Source: Halichoerus grypus | Lineage: Eukaryota > Chordata > Mammalia > Carnivora > Phocidae | DNA length: 64,000 nucleotides | Direction: 5' to 3' | Assembly (NCBI RefSeq): GCF_964656455.1 | Contig: NC_135715.1 | Coordinates: 74,165,414 to 74,229,413, forward strand | In this document: positions 35,065 through 46,029 of the stretch, piece by piece | Numbering within the stretch: the first letter of the stretch is position 1 | How the letters are laid out: each line of letters begins with the position of its first letter | Notes under the pieces: generated by a model | Told to the model about the DNA's origin: nothing | Database searches by the model: none | Seen by the model: the letters and a program-made list of their open reading frames with translations, nothing else | Position numbers and translations under genes: made by a program

Positions 35065-35415
35065 AGGAAGCTTATTTCTGTTTATTAGTCTGAAGTTTGA
35101 AGGGAGGTCCATATTTCATTTTAGTCTATATGGCTCCCATTTGTGGTAAGATTATTTTGGCCAAATGACATTAGAAGTTCTATGTAAATTCTTACTCTCA
35201 TGTACCATTCCTCTCAATCATCTTGCTTTCTTTTTTTAAATTCTATAATGAACAAATATTTAATAATACGTGTACAGACACACACATAAACGTGCAGAAA
35301 ACACTTTGTGTTGGCAAAAATGGTAAAATAATTCTATAGATGGTATCAATCTGTACAGACTATTATATGAATTGCTATTTAAGACTTAAAATTACATTCT
35401 ATATTAACATATGGA

Positions 35416-35620
35416 GGGGTGCCCGGGTGGCTCAGTCGGTTGAGCATTGGACTCTTGATTTCGGCTCAGGTTATGATCTCAGGGACGTGGTGGGATTGAG
35501 CCCTGTATCAGGCTCCACGCTTAGAACAGAGTCTGCTTGAGATTCTCTCTCCCTCTCCCTCCACCCTTCCTCCCACTTGTGTGCTTGCTCTGTCTTAAAT
35601 AAATAAATAAATAAATCTTT
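35416..35620 (+). mobile_element. Can-SINE (older type, sense), intron 8
   Basis: AACATATGGA before, AACATGTGGA after. The head GGGGTGCCCGGGTGGCTCAG and body 'GACTCTTGATTTCGGCTCAG' show the older subfamily. Confidence 0.95.
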
Positions 35621-35804
35621 AACATGTGGAAATGACATAGTTACATTAGAGAGTCTAGGGGAGAGAAACTATTATAAATATTGCTGCAGTGAACATGGAT
35701 AGTTGCTTATTTTTTTCACAGAAGATAAATCTCTAGCATTGAAATTGTTGAAACAAAAGGCAGCATATTTTTTTAAAGTTTTTATTTAAATTCCAGTTGG
35801 GGAG

Positions 35805-35915
35805 AGCTGGTTGGGGGAATGGGTTGAATAGGTGATAGGGATTAAGTGTTGTGATGAGCACCAGCTGTTGTGTAGAAGTGTTGAATCACTAAATTGTATG
35901 CCTGAAAATCAATCA
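35805..35915 (+). mobile_element. Carnivore L1 3' UTR fragment (sense)
   Basis: GGGGGAATGGGTTGAATAGG ... GTTGTGATGAGCACCAGCTG ... TTGAATCACTAAATTGTATG matches the end of a carnivore L1 3' UTR. Only about 110 bases. Confidence 0.7.
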
Positions 35916-36039
35916 CGGTCTTTGTTTTGGAGTAGGAGTTTTTGCATGTTTATTATTCACGAGAAGTAACTTAACAGTAAGTCTACCCATTATACCATCT
36001 GCTAAAATACAACATTTGGCTTTGACTATTCCTTCTACA

Positions 36040-36420
36040 AATATCTCTTCAGTACTTTTGTAATGCCAGACACTGTGCTAAGACCTTGGGGTGTAGTAGG
36101 CCTGTTGCCTGTCCTTGAGTTACTTGCAGTGTGTGAAGGAAGACAGTCAAGGTAACATAATAGCACGAGGTCACTCAGGAGGGGTAAGTATAGGATGCTC
36201 CGTGTCTGCACAGGCGCTCCATCCAACCTGATGCTGAGGCTGTTGTGGGGAAGTAGCATGTAAAGCAAGACCTGAAGGCTGAGTAGAATACATGGGAGTG
36301 TCAAGGGCATGGGGAGGTTCAGAAAGAAAGGGAGGCAGGTGGGACAGCACTAGACCAAGAATTGGCATGTGCCCTATTGGGTAGTGCAATGCAGTGTGAC
36401 TGATGGCAGAGAAAGAAGGC
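36040..36420 (+). repeat. Ancient mammalian interspersed repeat, unassigned
   Basis: TAATGCCAGACACTGTGCTAAGACC ... TGAGTTACTTGCAGTGTG ... TAGCATGTAAAGCAAGACCTGAAGGCTGAG. Same repeat type as 8285-8770 and 63870 onward. Family not named. Confidence 0.45.
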
Positions 36421-38110
36421 ATGGAATGGGGACAGACTAGTCTGAGGAAAGTTGGAGGCTGTACGACTGAAGACCTGGGAACATTTTCTTGCAAAGCTAT
36501 GGCTGGTCTGTGACATTCCCCTGTGTTTGCTTCCCAATCTCTTGTCTCACTTTTCTTTTTCCTCTCATTCTTCCTGCCCTGGGATTGTACCCTGCAATAA
36601 CGCATTAATGGGTAAGATTTCCTTATACTCTGTATACTAGAAACCCCAGACTAAGACAGTGATATAAACACAGTCTATCCCCAAAAAGAAGTTTGTATTT
36701 GGACAGGGAACCAAGGGCAACGTAGAACACACATAATCATGACCCATGATTCAGTTGTAAACTGCTCCACCCTCAAACAGTACACTTCAAATGACCGCGC
36801 TGGCTTACTTAATTGTCCACCTGGTAATACAACACTGCATCTCAGATTTCACTGTCTACTGTTAATGGAAGAAGCCCACTCCATTATCCCCCCAGTATGG
36901 CTTGTCTGTGCTGCAGCTCATTGGAAAGTGCATCCTTCTCTATGATATTTTGTGGATGTAAATCATTGCAGAAGTTTATTATACATGTTGATTGTGTCAT
37001 TTAAGAATAACAGAAATCTCAAAGAGGGCTTTTTCATGACTTCAGAAAAGAAAGAACTAGTAAATGTCAGTATTTACTTATTGAAAGATTTTAAGTACAA
37101 CACCCTTAGCTGAAAACTGTTCTATATTGTATAACATTTGAAGACATTACTTATACAGGTTAACAAAAGAGAAGGAATGACATGATTGCTTTGGAGATAT
37201 TATACATAGTATATATATACTTATATATGTATATATATATTTATATATATGTATATATGTATATAAATTATGTGCACACACACACGGATGTTCTCTAATA
37301 CTAGGCTTAATGCAGTTAAACCTAGGATTTTAAAAAATCTTATTCATATGCTTTGTAAAAAAGTTGAGTAATTTAGAGTACTAACTCATATTTTCATAAC
37401 TTGTAGACTTTGAGGATTTATGCTTCTACATTTAAAAAAAATGTAGAAATGGTAAACTTAATCTGCCAAAGTGTGATTGAAAAATTAAATATTTATATCT
37501 ACCTATATCTGTATATATCTATATGCTTGCCAATTATATATGTTATATATTAAAAAATTAAATACACATATATTTGCCAATATTTCAGTAGACCTCAGCA
37601 GACAATTATCAGAAATTTATGGGCAAATCTGAAATGCTAATAGAAAATTATTATTTGAAACTCTCACTGTATCCCTAACCCAGAGTTTTGGTTTCCCTAA
37701 AATATGCATGTGTCAGAGCAATTATTGTACTGGTAAAATCTTGAATATTTTCCCAACGGACTCAGATGAAAGGTATCTTTCTACGGTTTTTAAACCAGAA
37801 ATAATTCAATAAGTATAAGTAGTAAAACCAACAAATTAGTATGGTCTTTTTTGGGGGGGTTCTGTACAGAAGATCACCTAGACTGATTTACCACATTTGA
37901 TTTTTTTTTTTTAAACCCTAGAACTCTGGGGTGATAGATCATCTGTGTGAATATGTTCTTTGTGAATTAGTAAAAAATGCTTCAAGGACTGAAGTGGAAA
38001 AGCCATGTCATTCAACAATATGGCACACTTTTAGTCTTGGTAGTTATTTGGCAAAAAAAAGTGTGCTATTTTTCAGCTGTTAGGATTTTTGACCTCTTCT
38101 TGTCATCAGA
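36421..38110 (+). other. Intron 8, mostly unassigned
   Basis: No exon with family similarity. An alternating TATATA/TATATG microsatellite occupies 37200-37270 and a second AT-rich patch 37490-37575. Antisense frames of 72-144 codons at 36171-36605 have no signature I recognise. Confidence 0.5.
37200..37270. repeat. TA-rich microsatellite
   Basis: ATATATATACTTATATATGT and similar units, followed by CACACACACA. Confidence 0.9.
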
Positions 38111-38181
38111 GTATTCATGAATTATAATTCCTTTGATTGTTTTTCATTCTTTTTGGTGTGTGTGCATGTGCTATTATGCAG

Positions 38182-38347
38182 AATTCTATCAGATTGCCTC
38201 TCAAGAGATCAAATGTTGAGAAGGTGACCAGTGTGCAGATCCTGGTGTTGTTCCTGCTGCTCCTGGCCATGTCCTTGGTGAGCTGTTTGGGAGCCATACT
38301 CTGGAATGACTGGTACGGAGAAGGCATTTGGTACATCAGGACGAAGG
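38182..38347 (+). CDS. P4-ATPase exon 9 (TM3)
   Basis: 166 nt, acceptor ATTATGCAG, donor AAGG|GTAAAT. It encodes [20 protein letters not shown] followed by the TM3 run [20 protein letters not shown] and [26 protein letters not shown] agrees with ATP8A2; ATP8A1 has PLKLSNVERIT. The TM3-TM4 exoplasmic loop ([12 protein letters not shown]) keeps the W-N...W-Y frame but differs in detail. Confidence 0.94.
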
Positions 38348-38544
38348 GTAAATGTCCAAGGGTGGTAAGAAGCTACCATTTTGGGAGTTGTAATGCTGTA
38401 ACCCTGAGGATTAACCTGAATTTAGAAACAATGTTTCCTTCTTAAGATTGTTCTGCCAGTTCCGCATAATCTTGGCATTCCAGAATAAAGGAGAGGGAGG
38501 AGTCAAGGCAGAGGAATGAGACTGAGCCAGACAGACAAGGCCCA

Positions 38545-38710
38545 CATCGCTGCCTCTACCACCTAGCCACCAGGAGAAGTTGGACAAGGGTTTTTACTTC
38601 TCTGGGCTTCTCTTTTTACTTCTTCTTCCCTCATTTGAAAATGGCAATAATACCCACCTCATTGGGTTAGTACAGTGCTCTGTGGACAATGAATGATGCC
38701 AAGAAAATGA
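38545..38710 (+). repeat. MIR fragment, intron 9
   Basis: GCTGCCTCTACCACCTAGCC ... TTTTTACTTCTCTGGGCTTC ... TCATTTGAAAATGGCAATAATACCC ACCTCATTGG fits the 5' half of MIR. Confidence 0.65.
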
Positions 38711-38739
38711 CTACAAGGGGCCCCCCCGAAGGGGATTCA

Positions 38740-39818
38740 GTGGTTAAATTGACCAGAAGGTCAGTAAAAGATTTAAAGGTAAACTATCCTTGGCATTAAA
38801 AGTTCAGTCTTTTTTTTTTCTTATGTCTTTCCATGTTTTCAGAATTAGCTGTCATACATCTTTCTGCCTTTTCTCATCTATTAGCTGAGGATTTTAAATT
38901 TTTCTAACTTCCTTTGAGAGGATCTGTCTGGGAGCATCTTAAAAATAAAGAAGCTAAGATAAAGACTTTGTAGATTGGATAAAAAAAAATCAAAGATTCA
39001 TTCTTACGCAATCTGGATTTCTAGATGGTACCTAACCAGTTTTTATCTCAAGCTTTTAGATTTTCAATGATTTCAAAAAAGTAATCTCAATTTAAATGTG
39101 CTTGTTTAATTTGTCTGAGCCCAGGGCCCTGAATATTATCTTATTTTGAAACAGACACAAATTCTTACAGAAGTCACTGATATTTTGTTGCCGATAAAAT
39201 GTGTCAAGTTCTGCATACCCTACAAATGACCTGTTCTTTCCTTCTTGATCAGACTTCTTGAAAGAAGAGACAACCCTCATTGTTTCTATTTTCTTGCATC
39301 CTGGTCACTCTTGGGTCCATTTCCATCTGCTGTCCACTTCAACCAGTCTACTGGAATTGTGGCTCAAGTGTAGGAATCAATTCCCAGTTGCCAAACCCAG
39401 TGGTCATTTTTTTAAGTGGGATCTAATTGGACCCCTGCCACCCTCTTCTGATATTTTTTTTAAACCATCTCTTCCCTATTTGATTCATAGAAACTTTGAT
39501 CCACCTTTTAAATGCTGGTATTTTTCAGGATCCTAGGTTCACCAGGGATGTCTCAACTTGGGTCCATAAATCCTAAAAATTTTGAGAGAACTTCATTCAT
39601 ATATGTATATGTGCATGTTGTTTTCCTGCAGAAGGGCCTTCACTGGCTTCTTAGGGATTATCTTGTCCAAGAAAATCCTTCTAAGAGAGCTCACTTGCTC
39701 TAATAATTTCATCTGTCATCCATCAGTTGATGTCTTCTACCTGTTTGCCTCCAGCTCAGATCACTCTCTGAATTATTAACTCATTGTTGTCTGGACATTA
39801 CTTTCCAGGTATCATGTA
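38740..39818 (+). other. Intron 9, possible L2-like remnants
   Basis: From about 39250 the text (TTTCTATTTTCTTGCATCCTGG, TCAACCAGTCTACTGG) looks like an old LINE remnant but I cannot place it. The rest is plain intron. Confidence 0.35.
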
Positions 39819-39826
39819 GACTTCTT

Positions 39827-40171
39827 TTTTTAAAAAAATTTGATTTAATTTTATTATGTTATGTTAGTCACCATACAGTACATCATTAGTTTTTGATGTG
39901 GTGTTCCATGATTCATTGTTTGCATATAACACCCAGTTCTCCATGCAATACGTGCCCTCCTTAATACCCATCACCGGGCTAACCCATCCCCCCACCTCCC
40001 CTCCCCTCTAAAACCCTCGATTTGTTTCTTGGAGTCCATAGTCTCTCATGGTTCGTCTCCCCCTCTGATTTCCCCCCCTTCATTTTTCCCTTCCTTCTTC
40101 TAATGTCCTCCATGCTATTCCTTATGTTCCACAAATAAGTGAAACCATATGAAAATTGACTTTCTCTGCTT
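39827..40171 (-). mobile_element. 5'-truncated carnivore L1 3' end (antisense), intron 9
   Basis: TTATTATGTTATGTTAGTCACC to GACTTTCTCTGCTTGACTTC, the 3' UTR and last codons of ORF2. Short duplication GACTTCTT at 39819-39826 and 40172-40179. Confidence 0.9.
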
Positions 40172-40594
40172 GACTTCTTAATTCAGCACGTACAAAACTA
40201 AATGCATCTTTTCTCCCCCAAACCATTGTCTTTTTTCAGTATTCTCCATGTAAATTGTAGGTACTCCATCCAACCATCATCCAAGCTAGAAACATAAAGG
40301 TCACTCTTACTCCTCCTTCTCAGCTTCCTCCTCTTTTCCCCACTCCTACCCCTATGGCCTTCATCATCCAATCAGTCCCAAAGTCTTGTTCATTCCACCT
40401 TTTCAATATTTTCTCTGTGTGTACTCTTTTTCATCCCTGGACAACTGTCACAGTTTTCCAACTGGTTGCCCAGCCCTCAGTCAAGTTCCACTCCAACTCA
40501 TTCTTCATACAGTTTCCAGAAAGATGCAGATAAAAAATAGTTATGAATACATGCAGTAGCTTCAGTGTATCCTGTTGTTTACGCTGGTATGGTA

Positions 40595-40795
40595 GACTAC
40601 TACCTGATGGCCCACTGCTTGTTTTTGTAAATAAAGTTTTATCGGAGCACAGCCATACTTATTTATTTATGTATTATCTGTGATTATTTCAGTGCTACAA
40701 TAGCAGAGTTGAGTAATTGAAACAGAGACTGTATGTCCTGCAAAACCTAACCTAAAATATTTACCCTCTGGCTGTAGACTCCTGGCTTACAGGGT
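40595..40795 (-). mobile_element. hAT-Charlie-type fragment (antisense)
   Basis: GTAAATAAAGTTTTATCGGAGCACAGCCATAC ... CAGAGACTGTATGTCCTGCAAAACC is the reverse of the repeat at 16015-16255. Confidence 0.65.
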
Positions 40796-40819
40796 CAAGA
40801 TAAATCTCCTTTAGCATGG

Positions 40820-41310
40820 CATATCAGGACTTTTATAATCTGGTCCTATTTTCATCACCTGATACCTCACCACTTCTTCCTGAGCACTTGGTCCCTATTC
40901 ACAGAAGATTGACTTTTGTTCTATTTCATGATCCTTCCATCCAGCAGTTGCTTCAGCATCCCTAGGCCTTTCATCTTGTGCTCCTTCCTTCTGCCTCAAA
41001 TGCATCTCTGGTCCCTTCTTGACTGGATACCTGTCACTTCTCATTTCAGTCCAAGATGAGGTATTACCTTCTCCAGTAGCATTTCCTATATCTTATCTTC
41101 CTCTTTTAATTTAATTAGGAGCCCTCTTGGCTTCTATAATGATATCCTTAATAGATATCATTCCATTTCCATGTTTTACAATTATTGTTTGTCCCTCCCC
41201 CTCCCCAGCTAGATTGTGAATTTTTGAAAATTGTGAATTTTTGGGAATCATTGTATCTTTAACTCCAAGAACAGTGCCTTTTCATAATAGGAACTCAGTA
41301 ATTTTTTGGC
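40820..41310 (+). mobile_element. L2 fragment, intron 9
   Basis: GGCATATCAGGACTTTTATAATCTGG ... CATTTCAGTCCAAGATGAGG ... CCAGCTAGATTGTGAATTTTTG ... AACAGTGCC TTTTCATAATAGGAACTCAG follows the L2 3' end. Decayed. Confidence 0.7.
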
Positions 41311-41765
41311 TAAAAGAAATAATTTTATATTTAGAAACAGAACTGTATAGTTTTCTAGTCCAGCCCCTTGTTTTATGAAAGTGAAACAGATTCTGTATAT
41401 TTACCAAAAAGCACAGAGGAACTTAGTGGCTTATTTGGAATGAGAATCCATAATTGGCTCTAGACTACTACACCACTCTACCAGGATATTCTAGTCCAAA
41501 AGAAGAAAAAGGTATTGGGTAATTAAAGTATAACTATATTTTTAGTAATTAATAAATATATCAAAGCACTTGATCTTGTCTCCACTTCTCTGTCCATCAA
41601 ATGGCCATAATAATATCTGCCTCTAGTATTCCTAAAAGAATAATTTATGACCACAAAGTAATACAGTAAGTATAAAAGTATAAATATGGCAAATAAGGGA
41701 AAGTTTGTAAACTCAATGGTGATAAGAGTTTGAATAGATATGATAGCGAATTAAACTTGACTTTT

Positions 41766-41974
41766 GCTTTTATTTTTTATTTTTTTTAAAGGCTTTGTTT
41801 ATTTGACAGAGAGATAGAAAGAGAACACAAGTATGCAGAGAGGCAGGCAGAGGGAGAGGAAGAAGCAGGCTTCCCACTGAGCAGGGAGACTGATGCAGGG
41901 CTCGGTCCCAGGACCCCGGGACCACGACCTGAGCCGAAGGCAGCCGCTTAACCGACTGAGCCACCAGGTGCCCT
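41766..41974 (-). mobile_element. Can-SINE (antisense), intron 9
   Basis: Exact duplication AAACTTGACTTTT at 41753-41765 and 41975-41987. Head ends GCCACCAGGTGCCCT, one codon-length deletion from the usual. Confidence 0.95.
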
Positions 41975-42479
41975 AAACTTGACTTTTAAATTGATGGAAT
42001 TTAGAAATCTAGATTTAACTACTGTTCTAAATTACAAGTGTGTGCCTTTTTTAGGAAAAATGAATATAAAGTTTTAACTTAAAATTATTATTTAATTTTG
42101 TCTTTATATATACATATTTATGTTTAATTACACTTTACAAATCAATTTGTGTTTAGTTCTTTTCAGTTATAACCCCACCTCCCATAACTCAACATATAAA
42201 TTTAATATTTAAGATTGAGATGTAAGTTTTCAGAAAGACATGTATAAAGCAGCATGTATATATCCCCTGAATACCTTCTAGATATTTTTCAGTACATTTC
42301 TGTGAAATTAGATTGAATTTTTATTGCAAAATTACTCTCTCAAATGTATCTATCTCTTTAAAAAGGAGGATATCACTAGGTTTTACAAGTATCATATTCA
42401 TTTTTTTTCTTTTCCTTTTGGCTTCACTTTCCTTCTTTCCCTGAGTTTTAAAAAATCATTTGTTATTCCTTTGTCTTCA

Positions 42480-42775
42480 AGCCATGTAGTTCCTGCTAAA
42501 TAAGATGTCCTCATTCTCTTCCCCTCATCTTCTCCATTTAACAAACTCCCTTCTTCAAACTTTGCTGCACCCTCTTTCTGGGCCCTCCACTTTGTGCTGT
42601 TGTTGTTACTCTCCGTGTTCAGTGCTAGCATGGAATTCATCACGCCGTACTTCCTGACTCATCTTCCCTTCTCAAGCCGCATCCAAAGCTCCCTGAGGGC
42701 GGGGTCTATCTCTTGCTAGATCTTGTACTTTGATACTTGCCATCCACCCTATTACACGGTTGGTGCTTCACTGAT
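42480..42775 (+). mobile_element. Possible L2 fragment, intron 9
   Basis: AAAGCTCCCTGAGGGCGGGG TCTATCTCTTG and ATTACACGGTTGGTGCTTCA resemble the last part of L2. It ends 150 bases before exon 10. Confidence 0.5.
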
Positions 42776-42928
42776 CCTTTAAAAACCATTTTGAGGTGTC
42801 CATTTCATTATACTTTAGAGAAGTTTCATGCAGAAGTGTTCACAATTTTAAAAAGTAATAATGCAAACAAAGATGAAGAAAGCTATTGCCTGAAGCCATG
42901 ACATGATTCCTCTGCTCTTCTTCTGCAG

Positions 42929-43056
42929 ATTACAGCTCCCACAGCTTAGGGTTTGACTTATTGGTATTCATCATCCTGTACCACAATCTCATCCCCATTA
43001 GCCTGCTGGTCACTCTGGAAATTGTGAAATATGTTCAGGCCATGTTTATAAACTGG
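42929..43056 (+). CDS. P4-ATPase exon 10 (TM4, PISL motif)
   Basis: 128 nt, acceptor CTTCTGCAG, donor TGG|GTGAGT. It completes a split Asp and encodes [20 protein letters not shown] then [20 protein letters not shown] and NW. PISL replaces the PEGL of cation pumps and forms the hydrophobic gate for lipid. The residue five before the gate isoleucine is His ([10 protein letters not shown]) where ATP8A1 and ATP8A2 have Asn (NNLIPISL), a position studied in bovine ATP8A2 as N359. Confidence 0.95.
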
Positions 43057-43316
43057 GTGAGTATTGAAATCAGAAAGTTTAAAAAACAGTTCTCTCTTGA
43101 TCCGTGGCTTTGGTTTTGAAAATTAGCATAGCAGTTCTCACCATGGGGCTAGTACGTGGGCCAGTTGTGCTTTTGACAGGGAAGCCAAACATTGGTGTCA
43201 GCCTGACTCCAACGTGCCTGGGCCTCTCTGTGTCACTATTGAGGACACCATTGTTTCATATGTTTATTCTAACTGAAAGGAAAGATTTAAGAGTTAGTGG
43301 CTTAGTAGCAAGTGTG

Positions 43317-43346
43317 AAGAGATAGCCCATTAAGAGATAGCCCATT
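43317..43346. repeat. 15-base tandem duplication
   Basis: AAGAGATAGCCCATT twice in a row (43317-43331, 43332-43346), directly in front of a headless SINE. Confidence 0.95.
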
Positions 43347-43447
43347 CAGCAGGAAGCCTGCTGCTTTATCTCTCTCCCACTCCCCCTGCTTGTGTTCCCT
43401 CTCTCGCTGTGTCTCTCTCTGTCAAATAAATAAATAAATAAATAAAA
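43347..43447 (+). mobile_element. 5'-truncated Can-SINE (sense), intron 10
   Basis: CAGCAGGAAGCCTGCTG, CACTCCCCCTGCTTGTGTTCC, then AAATAAATAAATAAATAAAT AAAATC. The tRNA-derived first half is missing. Confidence 0.9.
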
Positions 43448-43789
43448 TCTTAAGAAAAAATGTAAGATCCTCGAGAGGAGAAGAGTCCAGTAGACTTATA
43501 ATAGATTTACATACCTTGGCAAGAGTGACAGAAACAGCTATTTCAGAATCATTTCACATTAAGGAAAAGATATCTTAAGTGAAAACCATGCATTCACTTA
43601 AGTAAATACTTAATAACCTGTGACTGAATGAATTTTCCAATTTGAATGTATGGTTGCAATTTTCAGTTCTATTTTAAAAGATTTTTCCTGGAAGTAAGAT
43701 TTTTGCTAGATATCTCATTAAAATGATCTCCCTATGCCAATAAATTACCACCAGTTGAAGCGTACTGTTATTTTTAACAACCACAAAAT

Positions 43790-43985
43790 GAGACAGAGTG
43801 CTTTTAAATGTATTCTCATTTAATTTTCATAGGAATGCTGGGCGATCCATGTTATTGCTCCCATTTTATAGATGTAGTAGCTGCAAAGCACCCTCAGGAT
43901 CCCACAGAGTGAGAGCCTGAGGCAGAGCCGGGATTTGGAAGCCAGGTCTTCCAATACCAAACCAACGATACACTGACATTTGTTT
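43790..43985 (+). repeat. MIR element, intron 10
   Basis: CTCATTTAATTTTCATAGGAATGC ... CCATTTTATAGATGTAGTAG ... GCAGAGCCGGGATTTGGAAGCCAGG is a clear MIR core. It ends about 200 bases before exon 11. Confidence 0.85.
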
Positions 43986-44191
43986 CTACATAGCATTGCC
44001 TCTCCTGAATCAGCTCTGCCAACGTACCTGAGACGCTAACACCCGAGACTCTCCAAGTATTCTACACTCGCCATTTTGAATTCCTTCTCATGTCAGCCAC
44101 GTCAGAAGACCAGTGGTGGTACAGTCGACCTGAAGAAATTTTGAGCCTAGTTCTGACTGTGTGTCTTGGCTATTTTGTTCATGTCTTGCAG

Positions 44192-44269
44192 GATGAAGAT
44201 ATGCATTATAACGGAAATAATGTCTATGCCATGGCCAGAACATCCAATCTTAATGAAGAGCTTGGGCAG
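44192..44269 (+). CDS. P4-ATPase exon 11 (TM4 to P-domain linker)
   Basis: 78 nt, phase 0 at both ends, acceptor CTTGCAG, donor CAG|GTGAGG. It encodes DEDMHYNGNNVYAMARTSNL then NEELGQ. ARTSNLNEELGQ precedes the phosphorylation motif in every ATP8A. The human ATP8A2 counterpart is D.DMYYIGNDTPAMARTSNL as I recall it. Confidence 0.95.
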
Positions 44270-44339
44270 GTGAGGGCCCCTTCAGGGACTGGGTCCGTGA
44301 CAGGAACTTTGAAGAAGGTGGATCTAGGGAGAGGGTGAG

Positions 44340-44980
44340 CAAAGTTGAAGTGCTGAATTCAGCTACAGGCTGTAGTTAATATGATACCCATATGGAGCTT
44401 CAAAAGTAAGATTTGTTAAAAATATTGATAATGCATCCTGGGTTGCAACCTAATACAGGTTATTAATGTGCTTAGGAAAGAGTAGAAGAGCTGGAGAGGC
44501 AGGTAGGGAATGCTTCAGTTAGCTCTCAAGTTTTCACTTAGCTTTCAGGGAGTCACAGGTGGCCATGATCCTGCTTCCCTAAGGCAGATGACTCTTGGGA
44601 AAGCTTCAGGAGCTGCTGCAAAATTTTCCACCTGCCTAACCCATGTACCCTCAGGCCTTTAGTCCCTGCAATACACTACAAAGGGGCAGAAATGATGCCA
44701 GGTTACCAACAGACAGTTGGTTACCTTCTAAATGACAACGGTACGGTTACAAGTAGAAATTGTTTTTAAAAACTCCCACAGTTATTTGTCAGTTATATCA
44801 CAGGACAGCTGGAAGAACCCAACAAACTCCCACAGTTGTGTGGTACCTGACAGGAGGAAGACTTCTGATTGTTATTTTTCTGTAATTACTTTTTGTTCTT
44901 AATATATTTTTTCACAAGATTATAATTTCCCATCTTTCAATTAATTGGAGGCAATATGTAAATTATGGTAAAAGCAGAAT
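44340..44980 (+). other. Intron 11, no recognised element
   Basis: Ordinary sequence after exon 11. A repeated AACTCCCACAGTT phrase at 44771-44784 and 44824-44838 is the only thing noted. Confidence 0.5.
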
Positions 44981-44984
44981 TTTG

Positions 44985-45410
44985 GAGTTAAGCTTCCTGG
45001 GAGTGAACCCTGATTTCACCCATTTATAAGCAACGTCACCATGGGTTTCTTAGGTAACTTGCTGGCCTTCATTCCTCATCTGTAAATCAGGAGAGATGAT
45101 AGCATCTACTTCAGAAAGTTGTTCGGAGGATTGAATAAGATAATGTATTTGTGGGGCGCCTGGGTGGCTCAGTCATTAAGCATCTGCCTTCCACTCGGGT
45201 CATGATCCCGGGGTCCTGGGATCGAGCCCCACGTTGGGCTCCCTGCTCAGCGGGAAGTCTGCTTCTCCCTCTCCCTCTGCCTGCCGCTCTGCCTACTTGT
45301 GCTCTCTATCTCTCTGTCAAATAAATAAATAAAATCTTAAAAAAAAAAAAAGATAATGTATTTGTGATATACTCAGCATAGTACCTAGTATGAAGAGGGG
45401 ATTTAATTAA
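44985..45410 (+). repeat. MIR element split by a SINE
   Basis: GGAGTGAACCCTGATTTCACC ... TTCATTCCTCATCTGTAAATCAGG ... GGAGGATTGAATAAGATAATG, then after the SINE ACTCAGCATAGTACCTAGTATG. A good MIR 5' half. Confidence 0.8.
45154..45349 (+). mobile_element. Can-SINE (sense) inserted in MIR
   Basis: Exact 17-base duplication AAGATAATGTATTTGTG at 45137-45153 and 45350-45366. The head GGGCGCCTGGGTGGCTCAG is intact. Confidence 0.97.
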
Positions 45411-45799
45411 TGCTGATAATTTCATAACCAGTAATTTGCATATATGCTTTCTAATTTAGGGTCACCTTGTAGAGTATCATTTGAATAGAGAGTTCCCAGT
45501 AAATATTTATTTTAGAAGGTTTCTGGTGCCTGGAAATGCCTGATCTGAGAACATGAACAGCATTTTTACCTTGGACAAGTAAAGATGAAGGAGGATGGAA
45601 TCATCAGTGTTCTAGCAACTTTTCTGCTTAAGAAAATCTGATTGCTTGCTAATCCTCTAAACATGTTTTCTGTTGACAGTTGGGAAAAGATCACTTTATC
45701 TACCTTGCCTTGTCAGTTGACTCTAGCCTCTTTAGAGCGGTAATTAAATAGAATAAAACTGGCTGTGGAACTCAAGCTTTAAAAATTAATTATATTGTT

Positions 45800-46001
45800 G
45801 GGCGCCTGGGTGGCTCAGTTGGTTAAGCAACTGCCTTCGGCTCAGGTCATGATCCTGGAGTCCCGGGATCGAGTCCCGCATCGGGCTTCCTGCTCAGCAG
45901 GGAGTCTGCTTCTCCCTCTGACCCTCCTCCCTCTCATATGCTCTCTCTCTCTCTCATTCTCGCTCTCTCAAATAAATAAATAAAATCTTAAAAAAAAAAA
46001 A
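45800..46001 (+). mobile_element. Can-SINE (sense), intron 11
   Basis: Exact 19-base duplication AAAAATTAATTATATTGTT at 45781-45799 and 46002-46020. Full length, with a CT run in the tail region. Confidence 0.97.
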
Positions 46002-46029
46002 AAAAATTAATTATATTGTTTATGTAGGT

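Noticed and set aside
36171..36605. Minus-strand frame of 144 codons (Pro/Ser/His-rich)
   Set aside because: No motif, no homologous family recognised, part of it lies in an ancient repeat. Overlapping frames in the same strand are equally long.
34781..38181. Exon 8-9 intron as a U12 (AT-AC) intron
   Set aside because: The donor is ATAAAA, not ATATCC, the acceptor ends in a typical ATGCAG, and no TCCTTAAC branch motif lies in the last 40 bases.
38705..38732. GC-rich hairpin AAGGGGCCCCCCCGAAGGGG in AT-rich intron 9
   Set aside because: Short, single, no conserved context. May be a homopolymer artefact. Not enough to claim an element.
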